Shown here piece by piece: positions 1 through 8,130 of a DNA stretch of 64,000 nt. Within the stretch, counting starts at the first letter, position 1. Every line of letters starts with the position of its first letter. This stretch comes from Mycobacterium colombiense CECT 3035 (GTDB lineage: Bacteria; Actinomycetota; Actinomycetes; Mycobacteriales; Mycobacteriaceae), in assembly GCF_002105755.1 (NCBI RefSeq), contig NZ_CP020821.1, forward strand, positions 1,302,001 to 1,366,000, in the 5' to 3' direction. The notes under the pieces were generated by a model that worked only from the letters and a program-made list of their open reading frames with translations, had not been told where the DNA came from and ran no database searches. The translations under genes were made by a program, and so were the position numbers.

Positions 1-2
1 GC

Positions 3-86
3 GGGCGCGACGAGTCCTATCGCCGGCTGGCCGGGCTCATCGGCACATTGATCAGCAGCCAACACCAGGTGCGGCTGGTCAAATAG
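3..86 (+). CDS. C-terminal fragment of an unidentified protein
   Basis: The frame is open from the left edge to a TAG at 84-86. It gives 27 residues with G/C-biased third positions, as expected for coding DNA here. The visible tail contains an Arg/Leu-rich stretch and ends in LVK. No family is recognisable from so short a piece. The next gene starts 26 bases downstream on the same strand. Confidence 0.4.
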   Translation, partial: GRDESYRRLAGLIGTLISSQHQVRLVK

Positions 87-112
87 CGGCAGGGCGACGG
101 TAAGTTCTGCCT

Positions 113-814
113 ATGGAAAAGGTGATCGCCGTGCTGAGGCGTCCCGAGCCGGATGACGCGTGGTGCGCCCGGCAGCGGGCTCACGTCGCCGACGCGCTGC
201 TGCAATTGGGCGTCGCGGGGCTGCAGATCAACGTTCGCGACGGCGCGGTGCGCCACTCGCTGATGACGTTGACCACCTTGGACCCGCCCGTGGCCGCGGT
301 GGTGAGCATGTGGACCCAGCAGTGCTACGGCGACCAGACCACGGCGGCACTCAAATTCCTCGCCCAGGAATGTGAGCAGCTGGCCGCCTACCTGGTGACC
401 GAGTCGGTCCCGCTGACTGCGCCCCCCGTCGAATCCGGGTCCCGCACACCGGGTTTGGCCAACATCGCGCTGCTGCGCCGCCCCGCCGAGATGGACCAGG
501 CGACCTGGCTGAACCGTTGGCAGCGTGACCACACCTCGGTGGCCATCGACACGCAGTCGACGTTCGGTTACACCCAGAACTGGGTAGTCCGGGCGCTCAC
601 CGACGATGCACCGGGAATTGCGGGCATCGTCGAGGAGTTGTTTCCGATCGAGGCCACCACCGACCTGCACGCGTTCTTCGGGGCCGCCGACGACGGCGAC
701 CTGCAAGACCGGCTTGGCCGGATGGTCGCCAGCACAACGGCATTCGGCGCCAACGAGAACATCGACACGGTGCCGACCAGCCGCTACGTGTTCGAGACGC
801 CGTTCCGGGATTGA
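113..814 (+). CDS. EthD-like dimeric alpha/beta-barrel protein (Rv1874-like)
   Basis: This encodes 233 residues of unproven function. It appears to be two repeats of a ferredoxin-like fold. The second half (about residues 115-225) has the EthD-type pattern: a beta strand with LLRRP, then a helix with WxxRWxxxHT, then YTQNWVV. Proteins of this type are small oxidoreductase helpers or enzymes of uncertain reaction. No signal peptide is visible. It lies 9 bases before the PPOX-family gene, so the two probably form one transcript, matching Rv1874-Rv1875 in M. tuberculosis. The ATG is preceded by a weak purine stretch. Confidence 0.7.
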   Translation: MEKVIAVLRRPEPDDAWCARQRAHVADALLQLGVAGLQINVRDGAVRHSLMTLTTLDPPVAAVVSMWTQQCYGDQTTAALKFLAQECEQLAAYLVTESVPLTAPPVESGSRTPGLANIALLRRPAEMDQATWLNRWQRDHTSVAIDTQSTFGYTQNWVVRALTDDAPGIAGIVEELFPIEATTDLHAFFGAADDGDLQDRLGRMVASTTAFGANENIDTVPTSRYVFETPFRD

Positions 815-823
815 GGACCGCTC

Positions 824-1267
824 ATGACAACACTCGACGAGGCAGTGGCGCTGGCCAAGGGAGAAAGCGGCCTGGCGGTGATCTCCACGGTCCGTGCCGA
901 CGCAACCGTGCAGGCGTCGCTGGTCAACGTGGGCCTGCTGCCGCACCCGGCGAATGGTCAACCCGTCCTGGGCTTTACCACCTACGGCCGGGTCAAGCTG
1001 GCCAACCTGCGCGCCAGGCCGCAGCTGGCCGTGACCTTTCGCAACGGGTGGCAGTGGGCGACCGTCGAGGGCCGCGCGGAGCTGGCCGGCCCCGACGACA
1101 CGCAACCCTGGTTGGCGGACGCCGACCAGTTGCGACTGTTGCTCCGCGACGTGTTCAGCGCCGCGGGCGGCACGCACGACGACTGGGACGAGTACGACCG
1201 GGTGATGGCCGCCGAGGGCCGCGCCGTGGTGCTCATCGCGCCAACCCGCGTCTACAGCAACGGCTAG
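824..1267 (+). CDS. PPOX-class F420/flavin-binding split-barrel protein (Rv1875-like)
   Basis: The product has 147 residues and the pyridoxamine 5'-phosphate oxidase-like split-barrel pattern. It starts with a helix (LDEAVALAKGE), then a strand pair (LAVISTVRADATVQASLVN), the segment GRVKLANLRARPQ, and WATVEGRAEL. This subgroup in actinobacteria usually binds F420 or a flavin and acts as a small reductase or cofactor binder. Length is normal. It follows the EthD-like gene by 9 bases and is followed by a GTG-start enoyl-CoA hydratase gene 18 bases on, so a three-gene transcript is likely. The substrate is unknown. Confidence 0.78.
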   Translation: MTTLDEAVALAKGESGLAVISTVRADATVQASLVNVGLLPHPANGQPVLGFTTYGRVKLANLRARPQLAVTFRNGWQWATVEGRAELAGPDDTQPWLADADQLRLLLRDVFSAAGGTHDDWDEYDRVMAAEGRAVVLIAPTRVYSNG

Positions 1268-1285
1268 CCTCGCTAGGCTGCTCGC

Positions 1286-2035
1286 GTGACGCTGCAGATC
1301 GATGACGAGAACCGGGTGCGCACCCTCACGCTGAACCGCCCGGAGGCGCTGAACGCGTTCAACGAAGCGCTCTACGACGCCACGGCCGAGGCGCTGCTGG
1401 CCGCGGCGGAGGACCCCGAGGTCGCGGTCGTGCTGCTGACCGGCGCGGGGCGTGGCTTCAGCGCCGGCACCGACCTGGGCGAGATGCAGGCCCGCATCAC
1501 CGATCCCGGCTTCACCCCGGGCAGGCACGGGTTCATCGGGCTGATCAACGCGCTCAGCGCGTTTCCGAAACCCCTGATCTGCGCGGTGAACGGCGTCGGC
1601 GTCGGAATCGGCGCCACCATCCTCGGCTATGCGGATCTGGCCTTCATGTCGTCGACCGCGCGGCTGAAGTGCCCGTTCACCAGCCTGGGCGTGGCGCCCG
1701 AAGCGGCGTCGTCGTATCTACTGCCCCAGCTGGTCGGCCGCCAGAACGCGGCCTGGCTGTTGATGTCGTCGGAATGGGTCGGCGCCGACGAGGCGTTACG
1801 GATGGGCCTGGTCTGGCGGGTCTGCGAACCGGACGAGCTATTGGCGCAGGCCCGTCAGCACGCCGAAATCCTTGCCTCCCGGCCGATTTCGAGCCTGATG
1901 GCCGTCAAGCACACGATGATGGAACCCGTCCGCCCGGAGATCGTGGCGGCCACCGCCCGGGAAAACGCGCACTTCGCCGAACTCATGGGCGCGCAAGCCA
2001 ACGCGGCGGCCCTGGCCGACTTCAACAAACGCTAG
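1286..2035 (+). CDS. Enoyl-CoA hydratase/isomerase family protein
   Basis: This is a crotonase-fold enzyme of 249 residues. The N-terminal LNRPEALNAFN motif, the first oxyanion-hole segment (GAGRGFSAGTDL) and the second (CAVNGVGVGIG) are all present. The usual glutamate in the second active-site segment is replaced by a SLGVAPEAASS arrangement. That is typical of isomerase-like or relaxed members, so the exact reaction is uncertain. Role: hydration or isomerisation of an acyl-CoA in fatty-acid or related catabolism. The start is GTG. The 3' end overlaps the convergent bfd gene by 4 bases. Confidence 0.85.
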   Translation: MTLQIDDENRVRTLTLNRPEALNAFNEALYDATAEALLAAAEDPEVAVVLLTGAGRGFSAGTDLGEMQARITDPGFTPGRHGFIGLINALSAFPKPLICAVNGVGVGIGATILGYADLAFMSSTARLKCPFTSLGVAPEAASSYLLPQLVGRQNAAWLLMSSEWVGADEALRMGLVWRVCEPDELLAQARQHAEILASRPISSLMAVKHTMMEPVRPEIVAATARENAHFAELMGAQANAAALADFNKR

Positions 2036-2217
2036 AGCGACGGAGCCGTTTCCAGCTTCGCCTGAGCGGCGAGAATCGCGCGCAAGGTGCGCCGGCAGCG
2101 GCCGCAGTCACCGCCGGCCCCGCAGGCGGCGGCGATCTCTTTGGAGGTGGACGCGCCCTGTGCAACGACGTCGCACACGGTCTGGTTGGTCGCCCCAACA
2201 CAGAGGCACACGTACAT
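2032..2217 (-). CDS. bfd: Bacterioferritin-associated ferredoxin
   Basis: This is a 61-residue [2Fe-2S] protein. Cluster ligands are Cys4, Cys6, Cys38 and Cys41, in the pattern C-x-C followed by C-x2-C, as in the Bfd family. Bfd transfers electrons to bacterioferritin so that stored ferric iron is reduced and released. It is divergent from bfrA, and two IdeR-type iron boxes lie between them, so the ferredoxin and its partner store can be controlled together. The 3' end overlaps the enoyl-CoA hydratase stop by 4 bases on the opposite strand. Confidence 0.9.
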   Translation of the reverse strand: MYVCLCVGATNQTVCDVVAQGASTSKEIAAACGAGGDCGRCRRTLRAILAAQAKLETAPSL

Positions 2218-2310
2218 CAGCGCACCTCCTGCACGTCGAATCCCCTTCGTCGAGAGCTCGGTCAGCGGCTGCGATTCGTCCCCGAGGAGGCCGAAATCGC
2301 GGGTCGCTTA

Positions 2311-2329
2311 TTAGCGGAGTCTAACCTAA
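2311..2329. promoter_or_regulatory. IdeR iron box 1 (bfd-bfrA intergenic)
   Basis: The 19-mer TTAGCGGAGTCTAACCTAA matches the IdeR consensus TTAGGTTAGGCTAACCTAA at 15 of 19 positions, with a perfect right half. It lies 94 bases upstream of bfd and about 190 upstream of bfrA. In M. tuberculosis bfrA is known to carry tandem iron boxes and to be activated by iron-loaded IdeR. Confidence 0.82.
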
Positions 2330-2334
2330 GTTCG

Positions 2335-2353
2335 TAAGCCCAGTCTAACCTAA
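2335..2353. promoter_or_regulatory. IdeR iron box 2 (bfd-bfrA intergenic)
   Basis: This second 19-mer, TAAGCCCAGTCTAACCTAA, matches the consensus at 14 of 19 positions and has the same right half as box 1. The centres are 24 bases apart, about two and a half helical turns. That fits the tandem-box arrangement known for mycobacterial bfrA. Confidence 0.75.
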
Positions 2354-2520
2354 CCAAGGGGTGACTTAGTTCACTCGGGGCGTCACTGAGTGCAGCCAAA
2401 CCTTGCTGGAACATTCCCAGCGGCCGTGGCAAAGTGCTGCTACAGCCCAGGTTTGCGCGCTCCAGCCCAGCGCGCCCGCCGCGGCCACATACGACAGCCG
2501 CTCACACCATAGGAGTGACA

Positions 2521-3000
2521 ATGCAAGGGGATCCGGAAGTTTTGCGTCTGCTCAACGAGCAGTTGACCAGCGAGCTCACCGCGATCAACCAATACTTCCT
2601 GCACTCCAAGATGCAGGACAACTGGGGGTTCACCGAGTTAGCTGAGCACACCCGGGCCGAGTCGTTCGACGAGATGCGGCACGCCGAGGCGATCACCGAT
2701 CGCATCCTGTTGCTCGACGGGCTGCCGAACTACCAGCGCCTGTTCTCGCTGCGCATCGGCCAGACGCTGCGCGAGCAGTTCGAGGCCGACCTGGCCATCG
2801 AATACGAGGTGATGGACCGGCTCAAGCCGGCGATCATCCTGTGCCGGGAGAAGCAGGACTCCACCACCGCGAACCTCTTCGAGGAGATCGTGGCCGACGA
2901 GGAGAAGCACATCGACTACCTCGAGACCCAGCTCGAGCTGATGGACAAGCTGGGCGTCGAGCTGTACTCGGCGCAGTGCGTGTCGCGGCCACCCAGCTGA
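2521..3000 (+). CDS. bfrA: Bacterioferritin BfrA
   Basis: BfrA has 159 residues and assembles into a 24-mer heme-containing iron store in the cytosol. All ferroxidase ligands sit at the canonical positions: Glu18, Glu51, His54, Glu94, Glu127 and His130. The heme-binding Met52 and Tyr25 are also present. The start is the ATG after AGGAGTGACA, a strong ribosome binding site. The upstream region carries two IdeR boxes, and bfd is divergent. A short GC stem followed by TTTT lies just after the stop (about 3011-3027) and may be a weak terminator. Confidence 0.96.
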   Translation: MQGDPEVLRLLNEQLTSELTAINQYFLHSKMQDNWGFTELAEHTRAESFDEMRHAEAITDRILLLDGLPNYQRLFSLRIGQTLREQFEADLAIEYEVMDRLKPAIILCREKQDSTTANLFEEIVADEEKHIDYLETQLELMDKLGVELYSAQCVSRPPS

Positions 3001-3086
3001 CGCTCGGGCGCCGCCCTGCGGGGGTTTTGGTTGCCACCGGTTGACCGTGGGCACTCATTACCATCGAACGCCGTGGGAAGGCAGGC

Positions 3087-5159
3087 ATGACGAGCGCGAC
3101 ACCAGCAGCGGCTCCGGCCGGCCACGCTTCAGAATCGCAACCCGGCAATGTCGCGGTCGACCCGCAGCGACGCAATTTCATCTTCGTGGCGATCCTGCTC
3201 GGCATGCTGATGGCCGCGCTGGATCAGACGATCGTGGCGACCGCGTTGCCGACCATCGTCGCCAATCTCGGTGGCGCAGGCCATCAATCGTGGGTGGTCA
3301 CCAGCTACCTGCTCGCGTCGACCATCATCACCGCCCTCGTCGGCAAGTTCGGTGATCTGTTCGGCCGCAAGCGGGTGTTTCAGGCGGCCGTCGTGTTCTT
3401 CGTCGCCGGATCCGTGCTGTGCGGGTTGTCCAGTTCGATGGGCATGCTCGTCGCGTCGCGCGCACTGCAGGGCATCGGCGGCGGCGGGCTCATGGTCACC
3501 GCCATGGCCCTGATCGGCGAGGTGATCCCGCTGCGGGACCGCGGCCGCTACCAAGGCGCGATGGGAGCGGTGTTCGGTGTCACCACCGTGATCGGTCCCT
3601 TGCTCGGCGGCTACTTCACCGACCACTTCACCTGGCGGTGGGCCTTCTGGATCAACGTGCCGATCTCGGTCGTGGTCTTCTTCGTGGCGGCCGCCGCCAT
3701 CCCCGCACTGACCGAACGCACCAAACCGGCCATCGACTACACCGGGATCCTGTTCGTCGGCCTGGGCGCCGCGGGCCTGACGTTGGCCACCAGTTGGGGC
3801 GGGACCACCTATCCCTGGGGATCGCCCATGATCATCGGCCTGTTCGTCGGCTCGGTGATCGCGTTGTGCATCTTTGCCTGGGTGGAAAGCCGCGCGGCCG
3901 AGCCGATCCTGCCGATCCGGCTGTTTCGGAGTTCGGTGTTCAGCGTCTGCTGTGGGCTGTCGTTCGTGGTCGGGTTCGCGATGCTGGGCGCCCTGACGTT
4001 CCTGCCGACCTATATGCAATTCGTCGACGGTGTCTCGGCCACCACGTCGGGCCTGCGCACGTTGCCGATGGTGCTCGGGATGCTGACCACGTCGATGGGC
4101 AGTGGTGTCATCGTCGGCCGCACGGGCCGATACAAAGTGTTCCCCATCGCCGGCACCGCCGTCATGGCGGTGGCGTTCTTTCTGATGTCGCGGATGGACC
4201 CGTCGACATCCGCTGTCGTGCAATCGGTGTTCCTCGTCATCCTCGGCGCCGGGATCGGGATGTGCATGCAGACCCTGGTCCTGATCGTGCAGAACACCTC
4301 GAGCTTCGACGACCTCGGCGTCGCGACCTCCGGCGTCACCTTCTTCCGCACCATCGGTAGCTCCTTCGGAGCCGCCATCTTCGGCTCGCTGTTCACGAAC
4401 TTTCTGCACAGCCGGATCGGCCCGGCGATGATGACCGGCCACGCGCCGGCCGCGGGCGCCGCGTCGCCGGAGGCGTTGCACCGGCTGCCCCGCGAGGCGG
4501 CCGCCCCGATCGTCGCCGCCTACGCCGATTCGCTGACCCAGGTTTTCTTCTGGGCGGTTCCGGTCGCGTTGGTGGGGTTCGTGCTGGCGTTGTTTCTGCG
4601 CGAGGTCCCGCTCCAGGAATTCCACGACAGCACAGTCGATCTCGGCGATGCGTTCGCGATGCCGACCAGCGAGACACCGGACCAGATGCTGGAGAACGCG
4701 ATCGCGCGGATGCTGCGGGGTGAAACCGGCATGCGGCTGCGCAGCATCGCGATGCGGCCTGATTGCCGGCTCGACGTCGCCGGGCTGTGGGGCGTCCTGC
4801 GGATCAATCGGTACACGCAGATGCACGGCACCGCTCGGCTCACCGACATGGCCGACTATCTGCGGGTGCCGTTCGAGGTTCTCGAGCCCACCTTCGCCCG
4901 CCTGGTGTCCGGCGGCTACGTGCAGCGCGACGGCGAACAGTTGTGGCTCACCCCGGCCGGGGCGCAACAGGTCGCCTACGTCCAGTCGCTGCTGTTGGCG
5001 TGGCTCGTCGACAAGCTCGCCCGGTCACCGGGTTTCGAAGGGCGCCCGGACCGCCGAGCGGTCGAGGCCGCGCTGGAACGCGTCGCGCATCGCGTTCTGG
5101 CCCAACGTGATTGGCGTGACGAGCAGCCAACCGTGGCGATCCCGTCGGCCGCTCGCTAG
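3087..5159 (+). CDS. MFS drug efflux transporter, 14 TM (Rv1877-like), with C-terminal winged-helix-like domain
   Basis: The product is a 690-residue inner-membrane proton antiporter of the DHA2 (EmrB/QacA) class. The first helix holds the D1-type motif LDQTIVATALPTI. Motif A is GKFGDLFGRKRVF after helix 2. Motif C-like sequence (GPLLGGYF) is followed by WRWAFWINVP. About 14 hydrophobic segments end near residue 505. The remaining 180 residues are soluble. From about residue 560 to 650 they resemble a MarR-type winged helix (RLTDMADYLRVP, then LVSGGYVQRDGEQLWLTPAG). The transported drug or metabolite cannot be read from sequence. Confidence 0.88.
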   Translation: MTSATPAAAPAGHASESQPGNVAVDPQRRNFIFVAILLGMLMAALDQTIVATALPTIVANLGGAGHQSWVVTSYLLASTIITALVGKFGDLFGRKRVFQAAVVFFVAGSVLCGLSSSMGMLVASRALQGIGGGGLMVTAMALIGEVIPLRDRGRYQGAMGAVFGVTTVIGPLLGGYFTDHFTWRWAFWINVPISVVVFFVAAAAIPALTERTKPAIDYTGILFVGLGAAGLTLATSWGGTTYPWGSPMIIGLFVGSVIALCIFAWVESRAAEPILPIRLFRSSVFSVCCGLSFVVGFAMLGALTFLPTYMQFVDGVSATTSGLRTLPMVLGMLTTSMGSGVIVGRTGRYKVFPIAGTAVMAVAFFLMSRMDPSTSAVVQSVFLVILGAGIGMCMQTLVLIVQNTSSFDDLGVATSGVTFFRTIGSSFGAAIFGSLFTNFLHSRIGPAMMTGHAPAAGAASPEALHRLPREAAAPIVAAYADSLTQVFFWAVPVALVGFVLALFLREVPLQEFHDSTVDLGDAFAMPTSETPDQMLENAIARMLRGETGMRLRSIAMRPDCRLDVAGLWGVLRINRYTQMHGTARLTDMADYLRVPFEVLEPTFARLVSGGYVQRDGEQLWLTPAGAQQVAYVQSLLLAWLVDKLARSPGFEGRPDRRAVEAALERVAHRVLAQRDWRDEQPTVAIPSAAR

Positions 5160-5224
5160 CGGGCACCTATTCGCATTCGCCGACACGCCCGACCCGGGTC
5201 CGGACGCGGGCGTACCATCACGCC

Positions 5225-5719
5225 ATGAGCCGAATCGGAACATTTGCTGACGACGACCTGGCCGGCTGGTTTGCGAAGTCTCCGGATATCGGCGGCGCGC
5301 TGGGCGGTTTCAGCCAGGCGGTCTACACCAAGAACCGGTTGCCGTTGCGCACCCGCGAACTCGCCCGCGCCGTGATCGCCCACCGCAACGAATGCGTCGT
5401 CTGCGTCAACACCCGTGACGAAGACGGACCCGCGGCCGGCGTGGACGAGGCGCTGTACGACCACGTCCACGAATGGCGTACCTGGCCCGGTTACAGCGAC
5501 CAGGAGCGGCTGGCCGCCGAGTTCGCGGACCGGTTCGCCACCGATCACACCGCCCTGCGCGACGACGAAGACTTCTGGAGCCGTTGCGCCGCACACTTCT
5601 CCGACGAGTTGCTGGCCGACCTGGCCCTGTCCTGCGCGCTGTGGGTCGGCATGGGTCGGGTGCTGCGGACCCTCGACATCGGCCAGGCCTGCAAGCTCAC
5701 CATCCCCAGCCGCGGCTAG
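5225..5719 (+). CDS. Carboxymuconolactone decarboxylase/AhpD-like protein
   Basis: This 164-residue all-helical protein has the AhpD-type redox motif C-V-V-C (Cys57 and Cys60) after RELARAVIAHRNE. In AhpD such cysteines act in alkylhydroperoxidase or disulfide-reductase chemistry, in the cytosol. The second half (FADRFATDHT, ADLALSCALWVGMGR) matches the CMD fold. A paralogue with the same layout is at 40712-41194. The actual substrate is unknown. Confidence 0.82.
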   Translation: MSRIGTFADDDLAGWFAKSPDIGGALGGFSQAVYTKNRLPLRTRELARAVIAHRNECVVCVNTRDEDGPAAGVDEALYDHVHEWRTWPGYSDQERLAAEFADRFATDHTALRDDEDFWSRCAAHFSDELLADLALSCALWVGMGRVLRTLDIGQACKLTIPSRG

Positions 5720-5825
5720 CTTCCCGCCCGCGGAGGCCGGGCAACCGGCGATGACGCACGCCCGGGCACAAATGGCGCCGCGGCGATGTTGCGGGGTGGG
5801 TGAGAGAACTCAGCGGGAGGGGCCG

Positions 5826-6707
5826 ATGAAGATTCGCTTCGGCGTCGGTCTGGGCGCCGATACCGCGCCGGATCAACTGGGCGCCATCGTCGATCACCTC
5901 GAGGCCGGCGGGGTGGACTCGCTGTGGTTCTCCGAACTGGTGTACTCGCCGGCGGTCGATCCGGTGGTCGGCATGGCCTACGCCCTCGCGCGGACGTCCC
6001 GCCTGAAGGTGGGGACGTCGGTGGCCGTGCTGCCCGGGCGGCATCCGGTGCTGGTGGCAAAGCAGTTGGCGTCCCTGGCGGCCGTCGCGCCCAAGCGGGT
6101 GCTTCCGGTCTTCGGTCTGCGCTCGGCGATACCGGCAGAACGCGAGGTGTTCGTGGTCCCCGCCGGCGAGCGCGCGGCGGTGTTCGACGAGTCGCTGCGA
6201 CTGCTGCGTGCGGCGCTGGTCGAAGAGTCGGCGACGTTCAGCGGCCGGTACTTCAGCGTCACCGATGTGTCCGTCGCCCCGAAACCGAGTCCGCCGCTGG
6301 ACATCTGGGTTGGCGGTTCGGCGCCGGCGGCGTTCCGGCGCATCGGCGAGCTCGGCGACGGCTGGCTGGGCAGCTTCCTCACCCCGGCGGAGGCGCGGGC
6401 CGGACGCGAGGCGATCGAGCGGGCGGCCGCCGACGCCGGTCGCAGCATCGAACCCGACCACTACGGCATCTCGTTAGCGGTCGCCGACGGGGAACTGCCC
6501 GCCGAACTGGCCGCGGCGGTACGCCGGCGACGCCCGGACCGCGACCCGCGCGAGCTGATCGCCGCCGGGTGGGCTCAGCTGCATCGACAACTCGACGCCT
6601 ACATCGAGGCGGGACTGACGAAATTCGTCATCCGGCCGGTGGGCAAGGCGCCGATGGACGGCTTCGTCGATCGGTTCGTCACCGAATTGGTCGCCCGGCA
6701 GAACTGA
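5826..6707 (+). CDS. LLM-class F420-dependent oxidoreductase
   Basis: This 293-residue protein is a luciferase-like TIM-barrel oxidoreductase. The N-terminus (MKIRFGVGLGAD), the segment LKVGTSVAVLPGRHPVLVAKQLASL and WVGGSAPAAFRRIGELGDGW are typical of the F420-dependent MSMEG_3544-type subgroup. It would reduce or oxidise an unknown substrate with cofactor F420. The start is the ATG at 5826, placed by the GGGAGGGG ribosome site; the frame is open further upstream, but that part overlaps the previous gene. glnA3 follows 57 bases on. Confidence 0.82.
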   Translation: MKIRFGVGLGADTAPDQLGAIVDHLEAGGVDSLWFSELVYSPAVDPVVGMAYALARTSRLKVGTSVAVLPGRHPVLVAKQLASLAAVAPKRVLPVFGLRSAIPAEREVFVVPAGERAAVFDESLRLLRAALVEESATFSGRYFSVTDVSVAPKPSPPLDIWVGGSAPAAFRRIGELGDGWLGSFLTPAEARAGREAIERAAADAGRSIEPDHYGISLAVADGELPAELAAAVRRRRPDRDPRELIAAGWAQLHRQLDAYIEAGLTKFVIRPVGKAPMDGFVDRFVTELVARQN

Positions 6708-6764
6708 GCGTGCGGGTGGGCCGTTTACCGTACGGGGAGGCCCGGGGTTGGGAGAATGACTGCC

Positions 6765-8117
6765 ATGACCGGCACACCGCTGGCCGCCGCGGCCATTGCC
6801 CAGCTGGAGGCCGAGGGCGTCGACACGGTCATCGGCACCGTGGTGAATCCCGCCGGGCTCACCCTGGCCAAGGCCGTGCCGATCCGGCGGACCGATACCT
6901 TCGCGGATCCCGGGCTGGGGGCCAGCCCGTCCTGGCACGCGTTCGCCATCGATCAGACCGGCATCGCGTTCACCGCCGAGGTCGGCGTGGTGGGCGACCA
7001 GCGTCTTCGTATCGATCTGTCCGCGTTGCGCATCGTCGGTGACGGCCTGGCGTGGGCACCCGCCGCGTTCTTCGCTCAGGACGGCACGCCGGTTCCCACC
7101 TGCGGCCGGGGTACGTTGCGGCGCCTCGAGGCCGCGCTGACCGAAGCCGGCATCGAGGCAGCGGTCGGGCACGAGATCGAATTCCTTCTGGTCGGCCCGG
7201 ACGGCGACCGGCTGCCGTCGACGTTGTGGGCGCAGTACGGCCTGGCCGGCGTGCTGGAACACGAAGCGTTCGTGCGCGACGTGATCGGGTCGGCGACGGG
7301 CGCCGGCATCGCGATCGAACAGTTTCACCCCGAGTACGGCGCCAACCAGTTCGAGATCTCGCTGTCACCGCAGACCCCGGTGGCCGCCGCCGATCAGCTG
7401 ATCCTGATGCGGCTCATCATCGGCCGCGCGGCCCGCCGCCACGGGCTGCGCATCAGCCTGTCGCCCGCGCCCTTCGCCGATGGCGCCGGATCCGGTGCTC
7501 ACCAACACTTTTCGCTGGCAACCTCGGGTGGCCGGCTGTTCTCCGACGGCCCCGCAACCCACGGCATGACGGAGGCGGGGGAGAGCGCGATAGCGGGTGT
7601 GGTCCGCGGCCTGCCGGAGGCCCAGGGCGTACTGTGCGGCTCGATCGTCTCCGGCTTACGGATGCGCCCCGGCAACTGGGCCGGCGCCTACGCATGCTGG
7701 GGCACCGAAAACCGGGAGGCCGCGGTGCGATTCATCGTCGGCGGCCCGGGAAGCCCGCGCGGCGGCAATGTCGAGGTGAAGATCGTCGACCCGTCGGCGA
7801 ACCCTTACCTCGCCTCCGCGGCCATCCTCGGCCTCGCCCTGGACGGCATCAAGTGCCAAGCGGCGCTGCCCCCGGAGGTCACGGTCGACCCCGCCGTCCT
7901 GTCCGATTCGGACCGCGCGCGCGACGGTATCGTGCGACTGACCGATTCGCAGGCCGAAGCGATTGCGGCCCTTGATGGTTCAGAGGCGATGCGCCGCATT
8001 TTGGGTGATCCGGCGGTCGACATGGTGGTCGCGGTGCGCCGTCTCGAGCAGGAGCGCTACGGCGACCTGGCGCCCGAACAGCTGGCGGACAAATTCCGCA
8101 TGGCCTGGAGCCTGTGA
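6765..8117 (+). CDS. glnA3: Glutamine synthetase-like ligase GlnA3
   Basis: The product has 450 residues, the same length as Rv1878. It has the glutamine synthetase fold: an N-terminal beta-grasp part (residues 10-110) and a catalytic part with VGHEIEFLL, EYGANQFEIS, SGAHQHFS and MRPGNWAG. GlnA3-type enzymes are not housekeeping glutamine synthetases; relatives gamma-glutamylate polyamines or other amines. The start at 6765 is preferred to the ATG at 6756, because GGGAG lies too close to the earlier ATG. The amidohydrolase gene follows within 13 bases, suggesting a ligase/hydrolase pair. Confidence 0.9.
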   Translation: MTGTPLAAAAIAQLEAEGVDTVIGTVVNPAGLTLAKAVPIRRTDTFADPGLGASPSWHAFAIDQTGIAFTAEVGVVGDQRLRIDLSALRIVGDGLAWAPAAFFAQDGTPVPTCGRGTLRRLEAALTEAGIEAAVGHEIEFLLVGPDGDRLPSTLWAQYGLAGVLEHEAFVRDVIGSATGAGIAIEQFHPEYGANQFEISLSPQTPVAAADQLILMRLIIGRAARRHGLRISLSPAPFADGAGSGAHQHFSLATSGGRLFSDGPATHGMTEAGESAIAGVVRGLPEAQGVLCGSIVSGLRMRPGNWAGAYACWGTENREAAVRFIVGGPGSPRGGNVEVKIVDPSANPYLASAAILGLALDGIKCQAALPPEVTVDPAVLSDSDRARDGIVRLTDSQAEAIAALDGSEAMRRILGDPAVDMVVAVRRLEQERYGDLAPEQLADKFRMAWSL

Positions 8118-8130
8118 CGGCGCGCTCGTG

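Noticed and set aside
17..1528. 503-codon minus-strand frame over the first genes
   Set aside because: Antisense to three recognisable plus-strand genes and without protein features.
3011..3030. Short GC stem with TTTT after bfrA as a terminator
   Set aside because: Only four base pairs; mentioned with bfrA but too weak for its own entry.
3129..4967. 612-codon minus-strand frame opposite the MFS pump
   Set aside because: Composition is Arg/Asp/His/Gly-rich with no domain; it mirrors the codon bias of the real plus-strand gene.
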